Made by a program: the position numbers and the translations under genes | Shown here: positions 1 to 5,941 of the stretch, piece by piece | Layout of the letters: each line of letters starts with the position of its first letter | How positions within the stretch are numbered: the stretch's first letter is position 1 | Notes under the pieces: model-generated | What the model was told of the DNA's origin: nothing | Database searches by the model: none | Seen by the model: the letters and a program-made list of their open reading frames with translations, nothing else | DNA from: Gammaproteobacteria bacterium | GTDB lineage: Bacteria > Pseudomonadota > Gammaproteobacteria > UBA5335 > SLRW01 | Direction: 5' to 3' | NCBI GenBank assembly: GCA_007134115.1 | Contig: SLLK01000211.1 | Span: forward strand, 1 to 6,501 | Length of the DNA: 6,501 nt

Positions 1-150
1 CTCCGCGGCATGCGCATCGGCAAGATCCGCCGCCTCATCGCCATTCAGGGCCGCTGTGTCCTGGTCCGAAGGTGCTTCCGAGCAGCCCGCGACGAGCACT
101 ACCAGCAATAGCCACGGGGACAGCCGTACGTACGAGAAAATGTTCGACAC
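1..150 (-). CDS. Lipoprotein, N-terminal part only (runs off the left edge)
   Basis: Fifty codons are visible, from a GTG start at 150 to the window edge. The product begins with a short basic and hydrophobic signal (residues 1-22, core LLLVVLVAG) ending in the lipobox L-V-A-G-C, with Cys23 as the expected lipidated residue. Residue 24 is Ser rather than Asp, which by the Lol sorting rule would favour the outer membrane. The mature part starts acidic and Ala-rich with no recognisable domain, as expected of a linker after the lipid anchor. A GGGGAG tract lies 4 nt upstream of the GTG and supports the start. No longer start fits the signal peptide better. The gene follows another lipoprotein gene on the same strand after 138 nt and may share its transcript. 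Function cannot be assigned from this fragment. Confidence 0.8.
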   Translation of the reverse strand, partial: MSNIFSYVRLSPWLLLVVLVAGCSEAPSDQDTAALNGDEAADLADAHAAE

Positions 151-288
151 CAGACTCCCCCCCTCTGGTTATTGCGGTCAAAGTCATGCTTGCCGGATCA
201 AGGCGCGGCCGCCTCAACACACACCCGGGCAGAGGCCGGGGTGCGGGCCGTTCATCCACAACAGGGCGATGACGGCGCCAGGCGAAGT

Positions 289-1476
289 CTATTCAGCGCC
301 GATTACGCGCACGCCTATACCGTGGAAATCGCTGTTCTCATTACCCTGGTCAGGTTCGATCATCCCCAGCAGTTGACGCGCCGGCACGTCGACCACAGCA
401 AAACCGGGATTCTCGCCTACCGCGACGTGTGGCGCGGACACCGGGTTGGGGCCGCGCAGACTGATAAAGGCGAAGCCGCCATCAGGGGACATGGCCATGA
501 TATCGGGCGTAGTCCCCACGTAATCCATTTCATCAATGATCTGGAAGTTTTCCGCATCAATAATAATGGCATTGTCGGAAATACGGTTGACCATCCACAT
601 TTCTCGGCCATCCGGCGTCAACCAGACGCCGTGGGCATCCTCGCCACGGCTGTCGGCTTCGTGCACCAGCTCGAAGCTCTCGGTATCGAACACATACCAC
701 ACACCGACCCCCTGGCCACCACCGTTAACGAACATGTAGCGCCCGTCGGCGGTGGGCATGGTGCCGCAATTCACCTGTAATTCATCAGGGCCCCAGGCCT
801 GCACAATCTCGAAGGATTCAGTATCCAGCACCACCAGACCACCGTCATCCAGCCCCGGTCCCAGGGTAATCCAGGCATGACGGCCATCACCGGCGGTCTC
901 GTGACAGATGGGGGCAAAATCGTTGAAGCGCTCCTCGCTGGCGGCCAGCAGCTCGTCCTCGGCCAGCACCAGACGGCGGCCGATCTCGAACGACTCACTA
1001 TCCAGATCCAGCAGAATCTCCACCACCTCGCCGTCGCGATAGTGGTCGGGCGAACCGATCACATCGACCAGCACGCGCTTGTCATCGGGGCTCACACCGG
1101 CCATGTGGGTGCGTGGCCCCGTTTCGATAATCTCCACGATCTCGCGGTCGGCTGTGCGCATCACGGTGACATCGCCTGAACCGGTGCTGGCGATGAAGGC
1201 GTAACGATAGTCGGAGGTGAAGTCGATCATGTGAGGTGTACGCACGCCGTGCTCACCCAGATCGATGCTGGCCACTTCCTCCAGACCATCGTTATAGATC
1301 CACAGCTTGTGAGTGCCCTGATCCAGCGCCCAGATTTCGTAAGCCATATCGGCCGGCACCTGCCGATCGTCTTCGCGGGCGCAGCCTTGCAGGACCAGCG
1401 AAAAAGCCAGCACCAGCAGGGCAGCCAAACGGGCCACAGAAGGCCGGAGGCCTGATATTGTGTTGTTCATGCGCAT
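289..1476 (-). CDS. Beta-propeller lipoprotein, YncE/YVTN-like, possible metal site
   Basis: The 395-residue product has a signal peptide (about residues 10-31) and lipobox L-Q-G-C with Cys32, so it is probably a periplasm-facing lipoprotein. After a short linker come about seven blade-length repeats from residue 46 on. Each has a DGR-type turn (for example TADGRYMF at 242-249 and TPDGREMW at 287-294) and a closing strand such as LDTESFEI (217-224) or FDTESFEL (263-270). The C-terminal strand (383-392) probably completes the first blade, the usual velcro closure. This matches the YncE/YVTN or cytochrome-d1-like propeller superfamily, whose members bind partners or cofactors rather than share one reaction. 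His82, His124, His192, Cys237, His282, Asp325 and His385 lie near the same place in successive blades, hinting at a ligand ring in the channel. No CXXCH haem-c motif is present. AGGAG precedes the first ATG by 4 nt and an in-frame ATG at 1470 by 10 nt, so the start is uncertain by two codons. Confidence 0.85.
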   Translation of the reverse strand: MRMNNTISGLRPSVARLAALLVLAFSLVLQGCAREDDRQVPADMAYEIWALDQGTHKLWIYNDGLEEVASIDLGEHGVRTPHMIDFTSDYRYAFIASTGSGDVTVMRTADREIVEIIETGPRTHMAGVSPDDKRVLVDVIGSPDHYRDGEVVEILLDLDSESFEIGRRLVLAEDELLAASEERFNDFAPICHETAGDGRHAWITLGPGLDDGGLVVLDTESFEIVQAWGPDELQVNCGTMPTADGRYMFVNGGGQGVGVWYVFDTESFELVHEADSRGEDAHGVWLTPDGREMWMVNRISDNAIIIDAENFQIIDEMDYVGTTPDIMAMSPDGGFAFISLRGPNPVSAPHVAVGENPGFAVVDVPARQLLGMIEPDQGNENSDFHGIGVRVIGAE

Positions 1477-1515
1477 TCGACTCCTGTCACCAGACTCACT
1501 GAAGCAAACGGAATA

Positions 1516-1803
1516 TCACCGCTGTCGGGGCGCGGGGGCACTACGCAACCGTCGACCGAAACAGCGTGTCACATCGTAGGCGCTGACCGGTCCGGGAATC
1601 CAGCCACCCAACCGCCACCAATGATAGCGTCGACCGTTCTCGGAGCCCAGACAGTAGCTCAGCAGGCCCATGCGATACTCGGTCAGCCAGTCGAACGCAT
1701 AACACCAGCGACGCCGTTCACTCTCCACCAGGGCCGGCAATGGCACCCCGTGCCACCAGTAAAGGCCCGCCTTGCGCGCCGGCGACATCTGCACTCGCGG
1801 CAT
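1516..1803 (-). CDS. Hypothetical protein, 95 aa, Trp- and Cys-containing
   Basis: I do not recognise this protein. It has seven Trp (16, 17, 33, 39, 62, 63, 68), three Cys (34, 51, 81), and many Arg and Tyr, with a basic C-terminus. No signal peptide or membrane helix is visible, so it is probably cytoplasmic or peripheral. Its reality rests on a good Shine-Dalgarno sequence (GGAG at 1812-1815, 8 nt before the ATG), a position filling the gap upstream of the propeller lipoprotein gene, and only 39 nt between its stop and that gene's start, which suggests co-transcription. An in-frame Met at residue 6 is an alternative start with a less well placed ribosome binding site. Against it, there is no family match I can name, and a second minus-strand frame is open over its 5' part. 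A conserved homologue in other genomes would settle the matter. Confidence 0.6.
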   Translation of the reverse strand: MPRVQMSPARKAGLYWWHGVPLPALVESERRRWCYAFDWLTEYRMGLLSYCLGSENGRRYHWWRLGGWIPGPVSAYDVTRCFGRRLRSAPAPRQR

Positions 1804-1830
1804 ACACTGATCTCCATACCGGATTCAGGA

Positions 1831-1857
1831 TTGACCCTAACCCGCGCAGGTTATAGC
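1831..1857 (+). promoter_or_regulatory. Candidate promoter for the arginine-rich small gene
   Basis: TTGACC at 1831-1836 matches five of six -35 bases. TATAGC at 1852-1857 matches four of six -10 bases. The 15-nt spacer is shorter than the usual 16-18, which weakens the call. It sits about 30 nt upstream of the first ATG of the plus-strand gene at 1886, a sensible distance. Confidence 0.3.
1850..1855 (-). promoter_or_regulatory. Candidate -10 element for the 95-aa gene and propeller lipoprotein group
   Basis: The minus strand reads TATAAC, five of six matches to the sigma-70 -10 consensus, placed so that transcription would begin about 40 nt before the start codon at 1803. No -35 match is visible at 16-18 nt spacing (the minus strand there reads CGTGCG), so an activator or another sigma factor would be needed. 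It overlaps the candidate plus-strand -10 on the opposite strand. Confidence 0.25.
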
Positions 1858-1885
1858 GTAAAGGTGCAGCGACGCACGTATCGGT

Positions 1886-2071
1886 ATGATCATGGATATT
1901 GCCAGCAGTAAACAGGATAGTCATCGCGCTCAGGAACGTCGTCGTGGCGTGGACCGTCGCCGGCGCACTGACCGGCGGGCTGTGCTGCGCTTCGATGTGA
2001 GCGGCACGGACCGGCGCAGTCGTCGCGATCGCCGCAGGCACACGCTCTCCAGCGGCGCGACTGTTAGCTAA
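1886..2071 (+). CDS. Small arginine-rich protein with duplicated D-R-R motif
   Basis: This 61-residue product is about one-third Arg. An 11-residue unit occurs twice: GVDRRRRTDRR at residues 21-31 and GTDRRSRRDRR at 40-50, joined by AVLRFDVS. The two copies use different Arg codons (CGT, CGC, CGG), so the likeness is at protein level rather than a recent DNA duplication; this argues for real coding. Spaced D-R-R segments of this sort occur, from memory, in small proteobacterial proteins and in linkers of signalling proteins, but I know of no defined function; nucleic-acid or acidic-partner binding is a guess from charge. The start is not firm: ATG codons at 1886 and 1892 both lack a clear Shine-Dalgarno sequence, and an in-frame stop at 1859 bars a longer form. 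It is the only plus-strand gene here, divergent from the 95-aa gene and convergent with the cardiolipin synthase gene. Confidence 0.55.
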   Translation: MIMDIASSKQDSHRAQERRRGVDRRRRTDRRAVLRFDVSGTDRRSRRDRRRHTLSSGATVS

Positions 2072-2089
2072 CAGCCAGGGCACCCCTGG
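2061..2089. repeat. 14-bp palindrome followed directly by a 6-bp hairpin
   Basis: CTGTTAGCTAACAG (2061-2074) is a perfect 14-bp palindrome that contains the TAA stop of the arginine-rich gene. Directly after it, CCAGGG-CAC-CCCTGG (2075-2089) is a perfect 6-bp stem with a 3-nt loop. Neither is followed by a T-run on either strand, so a strong intrinsic terminator is unlikely. A protein binding site, or an mRNA 3'-end structure between convergent genes, fits better. Confidence 0.5.
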
Positions 2090-2122
2090 AACAGTTCCTG
2101 CGTACACCGTTTCCGGACGCCC

Positions 2123-2140
2123 GGTTTTCCCCGGGAAACC
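2123..2140. terminator. Weak candidate hairpin between convergent genes
   Basis: GGTTTTCCCCGGGAAACC can fold into a stem (GGTTT with AAACC, extended by C-G pairs) with one bulged T and a very short loop. It lies 22 nt past the cardiolipin synthase stop and 52 nt past the plus-strand gene stop, where a shared terminator is expected. No T-tract follows on either strand, so the call is weak. Confidence 0.25.
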
Positions 2141-2161
2141 ACCTTGACGAACAGTCTCACG

Positions 2162-3622
2162 TCACAGAAACGGCATAAACAGTCTGGCAATACCATCGCG
2201 AATCTTGACCGGAATGCGTCGAGCATCCACCTCATCAAGACTCAGCCGCCGCGCCTGGGCGATGCTCTCCAGGCACATGGCATCCAGTTGCCGTGACAGT
2301 TCCACGTCGTAGCACTCCAGATTGAATTCGAAATTGAGCCGCAGACTGCGCGGATCCCAGTTGGTAGAACCCACAAACGACCAGGCGCGATCCACCACCA
2401 TCAGCTTGGTGTGATCAAACGGCGGCGGCGACAGCCATACCCGGCAACCCCACTCCAGCACCTGCCACAGCTGAGCCATCATGGCCCAGTGCACATACGG
2501 CAAATTACTCTGCGCCGGCACCACGATATCCACCTGCACCCCGCGCAGGGCCGCCAGGTTGAGCGCAGAGATCAGCGTGCGGTCCGGCAGAAAATACGGC
2601 GTCATCACACGTACCGACCGTCGCGCCTGATTAATCGCCGCGAGCAACACCCAGTGGAACTTGTCCAGGTTTTCGTCCGGCCCTGCCGCCAGACCCCGTG
2701 CCAGCACACGCCCGCTCTGACGCGTCCAGGCCGGAAACCAGCACTCCCCGCCCAGCTTTTCGCCGGTGGTGAAGGCCCAGTCCTCGGCAAAGACTTGCTG
2801 CAGTTGCTGCACTACCGGGCCAAGAATACGAAAGTGGAGGTCCTTCGCGGGACGACGCGGACTCGCCGCCAGCCAATGATGAACGCGGATATTGATGCCA
2901 CCCGTAAACCCGATGTGACCATCCACGACCAGCAATTTGCGGTGATTGCGCAGATTAATACCGGTCAGACGCGTGGGTAATCCCGGCAGAAAGCGCGCCA
3001 CGCGGACCCCGACCCGCCGCAATGCCGGCACCATCGACGGCCAGGTGTAGCGCTCGCCGGCGCTGTCAATGAGCACACGGACTTCCACACCCCGCCGCAC
3101 GGCAGCGGCCAGCGCCTTGAGGAACCGCTGGCCCGCCAGATCATTGCCGAAAATATAGGTCGCCAGCGTAATGCTGCGGCGCGCATCGGCAATGGCCTCC
3201 AGCATCGCCGCGTATGTCTGGTCGCCGTCGCGCAGCGGTTCCACCTCGTTGCCGCTGAGCAAGGCGCGCTTGTCGATCTGGTCAATCACTGCGGCAAGCC
3301 TGACCAGGTGGGACTTGCCCGGGCCAAGTACGCTGCCCAGAAACTCCAGGCTGACACCGGGAAGGCGCGTGTGACTGTCTATATCCGGGATGTGCAGTGT
3401 GCTGGCGCGGCGACGTATGCGGTTGATGCCCAGCGTCAGATAGAAAAATATGCCCAGCAGGGGCACCAGCAACAGCAGGGCGACCCAGGCCACGGCCGAG
3501 CGCGGCTCGCGCTTGGTCACCACCGCATGTCCGGCAAGAATGAATGCTGCGATCGTAATCAGGGCGGCGGCGATGCCGTACCACAACTCCGGTCGCAGCC
3601 AGAAGGCGCTATCCATCAGCAT
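2162..3622 (-). CDS. cls: Cardiolipin synthase, phospholipase D superfamily (ClsA-like)
   Basis: The 486-residue product fits the ClsA family in length and layout. Two N-terminal membrane helices (about residues 14-34 and 42-64) form the PLD-nuclease N-terminal domain and end in the family-typical GINRIRRR (65-72). Two HKD catalytic motifs follow: H227-x-K229-x4-D234 with GGIN at 241-244, and H404-x-K406-x4-D411 with GSTNWDPRS at 418-426. All catalytic residues are present. The known reaction joins two phosphatidylglycerols into cardiolipin plus glycerol at the inner membrane. The start is one of two ATGs, at 3622 or 3616; a weak GGTGA lies 4 or 10 nt upstream. The gene begins 14 nt after the stop of the uroporphyrinogen-III synthase-like gene, suggesting a two-gene transcript. 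The exact Cls subtype (ClsA, ClsB or ClsC) is inferred from the two N-terminal helices. Confidence 0.92.
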   Translation of the reverse strand: MLMDSAFWLRPELWYGIAAALITIAAFILAGHAVVTKREPRSAVAWVALLLLVPLLGIFFYLTLGINRIRRRASTLHIPDIDSHTRLPGVSLEFLGSVLGPGKSHLVRLAAVIDQIDKRALLSGNEVEPLRDGDQTYAAMLEAIADARRSITLATYIFGNDLAGQRFLKALAAAVRRGVEVRVLIDSAGERYTWPSMVPALRRVGVRVARFLPGLPTRLTGINLRNHRKLLVVDGHIGFTGGINIRVHHWLAASPRRPAKDLHFRILGPVVQQLQQVFAEDWAFTTGEKLGGECWFPAWTRQSGRVLARGLAAGPDENLDKFHWVLLAAINQARRSVRVMTPYFLPDRTLISALNLAALRGVQVDIVVPAQSNLPYVHWAMMAQLWQVLEWGCRVWLSPPPFDHTKLMVVDRAWSFVGSTNWDPRSLRLNFEFNLECYDVELSRQLDAMCLESIAQARRLSLDEVDARRIPVKIRDGIARLFMPFL

Positions 3623-3636
3623 GCTGTCACCGGCAT

Positions 3637-4476
3637 TCAGTCTCCACTGACATCGGCGGCTGCGGCCAGGGCGCGTTCCAGCTCAGCCACCAGCGGCTTC
3701 ATGAAATACGAGGATGTCGGCATGACCTGAACCGCCACGCCCTGCTCTTCCAGCGCCGCGGCCACAACCGGCCCCACCGCCGCGACCACGGTACGCGCCA
3801 GCCCATCGCGCAACGCCGTCTCCAGCTGGTGAGTCGCGGCCACCCGCCACAGACGACGCACCTGGGGTTGACTGGTAAAGGCGATGGCGTCGAGTTCGCC
3901 GGCCGCCATGGCCTTGATCACGGCCACCACGTCGCCGTCATCGCTTTGCGATGCGTATACATAGGGCGCCACCACGCGGGGCGACACGCCCTGCCCGGCA
4001 AGAAACTCCATCAGCGGCGTGTTGGGATCGGTGCCGTACAACTGCACGGCAACGTCACGGCCCTCGATGCCCAGATCCCGCAACGTATCGATCACACCGT
4101 CCGTGGTCGGCGTGCCTGCCGGCACATCGGCTTGCAGGCCAATCTCACGCAACGCCCGGGCGGGCTTGGGACCACGGGTAATCCGCCGGGTACGGGCCAG
4201 TGCGGCCACAAAATCATCGCGCAGACCGGCGCGCTCGGCAAAACCGAGCAAGCGCCGCAAACCCTCGCCGGTCAGCAACACCAGATCGTCGGGCGGACGC
4301 GCAATGAACAGGCGCAACCACTGCTCCACCGGCGCCGGGTCAGGCGCATCGTGGATGGCCACCAGGGGGCACTGCCAGACACGCGCCCCGCGCCGCTCCA
4401 GCAACCCGACCAGAATGTCGAGCTGCCGGGTTTCGGGCAGGGCGATGAACTTGCCTTCAAGCGAGGATGACACCAA
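3637..4476 (-). CDS. Uroporphyrinogen-III synthase family protein (HemD-like), TTG start
   Basis: From the chosen TTG the product is 279 residues, close to the usual HemD size. It has the two-lobed layout of the family: GKFIALPETRQ near the N-terminus, RGPKPARALRE at 101-111, TTDGV at 124-128, VAPYVY at 169-174, AFTSQPQVRRL at 199-209, AAVGPVVAAAL at 232-242 and PTSSYFMKPLVAEL at 253-266. HemD cyclises hydroxymethylbilane to uroporphyrinogen III for haem, sirohaem and cobalamin. This copy is not beside hemC, hemA or hemX, and its YGTDPN and SYFMKPL segments recall, from memory, the solo HemD-like paralogues, so it may not be the housekeeping enzyme. The frame stays open upstream to an ATG at 4632, but the extra 52 residues are unlike HemD and overlap the gcdH terminator. 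TTG with GGAG 8 nt upstream is preferred; GTG at 4473 is the alternative. Confidence 0.8.
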   Translation of the reverse strand: MVSSSLEGKFIALPETRQLDILVGLLERRGARVWQCPLVAIHDAPDPAPVEQWLRLFIARPPDDLVLLTGEGLRRLLGFAERAGLRDDFVAALARTRRITRGPKPARALREIGLQADVPAGTPTTDGVIDTLRDLGIEGRDVAVQLYGTDPNTPLMEFLAGQGVSPRVVAPYVYASQSDDGDVVAVIKAMAAGELDAIAFTSQPQVRRLWRVAATHQLETALRDGLARTVVAAVGPVVAAALEEQGVAVQVMPTSSYFMKPLVAELERALAAAADVSGD

Positions 4477-4484
4477 CGCATTGA

Positions 4485-4488
4485 CTCC
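4485..4488 (-). promoter_or_regulatory. Ribosome binding site deciding the HemD-like start
   Basis: The minus strand has GGAG 8 nt upstream of TTG (4474-4476) and 11 nt upstream of GTG (4471-4473). The better spacing favours TTG. The family-like sequence starts just after this point, which agrees. Confidence 0.5.
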
Positions 4489-4510
4489 GCGAACGGGCAA
4501 ACGAGCATCA

Positions 4511-4539
4511 AAGATACGGAATTCGTGGCGGGAAACCAA
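4511..4539 (-). promoter_or_regulatory. Candidate promoter of the HemD-like/cls unit
   Basis: On the minus strand TTGGTT (4534-4539) and TATCTT (4511-4516) are separated by exactly 17 nt, matching three of six and four of six sigma-70 bases. It lies between the gcdH terminator and the proposed TTG start, giving a leader of roughly 30 nt. Position supports it more than sequence does. Confidence 0.35.
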
Positions 4540-4594
4540 TGCGGCAACAATGATGGCCACTTGCCCGCACGGAACACGAGTCAGAATCGCCGGC

Positions 4595-4624
4595 AAAAAA
4601 AACGGGCGAGCCGCAGCCCGCCCG
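4595..4624 (-). terminator. Intrinsic terminator of gcdH
   Basis: On the minus strand a 9-bp stem, CGGGCGGGC with GCTCGCCCG including one G-U pair, closes a TGCG loop and is followed by eight T. It starts 27 nt after the gcdH stop. The pair that is G-U on this strand would be an A-C mismatch on the other, which fixes the direction. It separates gcdH from the HemD-like/cls unit. Confidence 0.9.
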
Positions 4625-4650
4625 GTCATCATTCCAAATGGCAGCCCGAC

Positions 4651-5847
4651 TCAGTAGAACGCCTGTATGCCGGTCTGCGAACGACCCAGGATCAGCGCGT
4701 GCACGTCGTGGGTACCTTCGTAGGTATTCACCGCTTCCAGGTTCAGCACATGGCGAATCACGTGGTATTCATCCGCAATGCCGTTGCCGCCGTGCATATC
4801 GCGCGCCGTGCGGGCGATATCCAGCGCCTTGCCACAGGAGTTGCGCTTGACCAGCGAAACCATCTCCGGCGTGGCCAGCCCCTCATCCATCAGCCGCCCC
4901 ACCCGCAGGGCGCCCTGCAGGCCGAGGGCAATCTCGGTCTGCATATCGGCCAGCTTTTTCTGGATCAACTGATTGGCGGCCAGTGGACGACCGAACTGCT
5001 GGCGTTCCAGCGTGTATTCACGCGCTGCATGCCAGCAGGCGGCTGCAGCCCCCATGGCGCCCCACGAGATGCCGTAGCGCGCCTTGTTGAGGCACCCGAA
5101 CGGCCCCTTGAGCCCTTCCACACCGGGCAGCAGGTTTTCTTCCGGCACCGCCACATCGTTCATGGCGATACTGCCGGTGATGGAAGCGCGCAGGCTGAAC
5201 TTGCCCTCGATCACCGGCGCCTCCAGCCCTTTCATGCCTTTCTCCAGGATGAAGCCACGAATCACATCGTCATCATCCTTGGCCCACACCACGAATACAT
5301 CGGCAATGGGGGCATTGGTGATCCACATCTTGGAGCCATTAAGCACCCATTGATTGCCCTTGTGGCGGGCGCGGGTCTTCATGCCGCCGGGATCGGAGCC
5401 ATGATCCGGCTCGGTCAGACCGAAGCAGCCCACCAGCTCACCGGTGGCCAGCCCCGGCAGGTACTTCTCGCGCTGCGCCTCGCTGCCGTAGGCATGAATG
5501 GGGTGCATCACCAGGCTCGATTGCACACTCATGGCGGAACGGTAGCCCGAATCCACCGCTTCCACCTCATGCGCGATCAGCCCGTAGGCCACATGGTTGA
5601 GCCCCGGACAGCCATAGCCGTCAATGGTTGAGCCGAGCATGCCCAACGCGCCCATTTCGCGCATGATGGCGCGATCAAACTGCTCATGCCGGAAGCCCTG
5701 CACCACGCGTGACAGCAGCTTGTCCCGGCAGTAGGTGCGAACGCTGTCGCGGATCATGCGCTCGTCTTCATCGAGCTGGCGGTCAATCAGAAAAGGATCG
5801 TCCCAGAGAAAACGGGGCTTGTCGGCAGACTTTTTTTGCTCGGGCAT
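4651..5847 (-). CDS. gcdH: Glutaryl-CoA dehydrogenase
   Basis: This 398-residue flavoprotein oxidises and decarboxylates glutaryl-CoA to crotonyl-CoA and CO2, passing electrons to ETF, in lysine, tryptophan and glutarate breakdown. Acyl-CoA dehydrogenase landmarks run in order: an N-terminal helical domain from WDDPF (15-19), FAD/substrate segment FGLTEPDHGSDP (142-153), WITN (175-178), RQQFGRPLA (282-290), DMHGGNGI (350-357) and YEGTHD (376-381) with catalytic base Glu377. The segment EAVDSGYRSAMSVQSS (96-111) is the glutaryl-CoA signature; Arg103 corresponds to the Arg that binds the second carboxylate. Glu96, Arg103, Ser104, Thr177 and Tyr376 are all kept, which as I recall the literature marks decarboxylating enzymes. 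The start is the ATG at 5847, with GGAG 7 nt upstream; a GTG 11 codons earlier is open but has no ribosome binding site. Hairpins lie on both sides, so it may be monocistronic. No LysR regulator or CoA-transferase gene is adjacent. Confidence 0.96.
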   Translation of the reverse strand: MPEQKKSADKPRFLWDDPFLIDRQLDEDERMIRDSVRTYCRDKLLSRVVQGFRHEQFDRAIMREMGALGMLGSTIDGYGCPGLNHVAYGLIAHEVEAVDSGYRSAMSVQSSLVMHPIHAYGSEAQREKYLPGLATGELVGCFGLTEPDHGSDPGGMKTRARHKGNQWVLNGSKMWITNAPIADVFVVWAKDDDDVIRGFILEKGMKGLEAPVIEGKFSLRASITGSIAMNDVAVPEENLLPGVEGLKGPFGCLNKARYGISWGAMGAAAACWHAAREYTLERQQFGRPLAANQLIQKKLADMQTEIALGLQGALRVGRLMDEGLATPEMVSLVKRNSCGKALDIARTARDMHGGNGIADEYHVIRHVLNLEAVNTYEGTHDVHALILGRSQTGIQAFY

Positions 5848-5854
5848 GGGCGCT

Positions 5855-5858
5855 CTCC
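5855..5858 (-). promoter_or_regulatory. Ribosome binding site deciding the gcdH start
   Basis: GGAG on the minus strand lies 7 nt upstream of the ATG at 5845-5847. The 11 extra residues encoded from an upstream GTG at 5880 would span this site, so the shorter product is preferred. Confidence 0.75.
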
Positions 5859-5884
5859 GCAACGGGTGGGGATTGATCACAAAC

Positions 5885-5927
5885 AGCAGGGCGCAAAAAC
5901 CGCCTTCCGGCGGCTTTGCGTCCTGCT
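5885..5927 (-). terminator. 43-nt stepped hairpin between the hydratase gene and gcdH, likely terminator
   Basis: Three stacked helices share one axis: AGCAGG with CCTGCT (5885-5890/5922-5927), CGCAAA with TTTGCG (5892-5897/5915-5920), and CCGCC with GGCGG (5900-5904/5909-5913), closing a 4-nt loop (GGAA, a GNRA type, in the minus-strand RNA). Small mismatches separate the helices. On the minus strand the inner stem is followed by five T, the layout of an intrinsic terminator for the hydratase gene, whose stop is 14 nt upstream. The outer arms make it longer than such terminators usually are. Confidence 0.7.
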
Positions 5928-5941
5928 AGCTGCCGTTCGGT

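Noticed and set aside
201..245. GC-rich inverted repeats in the gap between the two lipoprotein genes (AGGCG-CGGC-CGCCT at 201-214 and an imperfect one at about 222-245)
   Set aside because: The stems are short or mismatched and no T-run follows on either strand, so I cannot call a terminator; such repeats are common by chance in DNA this rich in G+C.
172..780. Plus-strand open frame of 202 codons opposite the propeller lipoprotein gene
   Set aside because: The opposite strand encodes a coherent secreted propeller with signal peptide and blade repeats. The plus-strand product shows no domain or ribosome binding site.
1718..2107. Minus-strand open frame of 129 codons overlapping the 95-aa gene and the arginine-rich gene
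   Set aside because: It covers the divergent control region, both palindromic elements and two better-supported genes. Its Ala/Thr/Val-rich product has no motif, and the 95-aa frame has the better ribosome binding site.
3829..4470. Plus-strand open frame of 213 codons opposite the HemD-like gene
   Set aside because: It is antisense to a recognisable HemD family protein; its product is His/Gln/Arg-rich without motifs.
4525..5631. Long plus-strand open frame of 368 codons opposite gcdH
   Set aside because: It lies entirely antisense to gcdH and its terminator, which have clear motifs. Its product is low-complexity, His/Gln/Gly-rich sequence typical of an antisense frame in G+C-rich DNA.
5848..5884. 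TTGTGATCAA-like partial palindrome upstream of gcdH as a possible regulator site
   Set aside because: It does not match a full FNR or CRP site, and the spacing to a promoter is undefined because no promoter is visible there.
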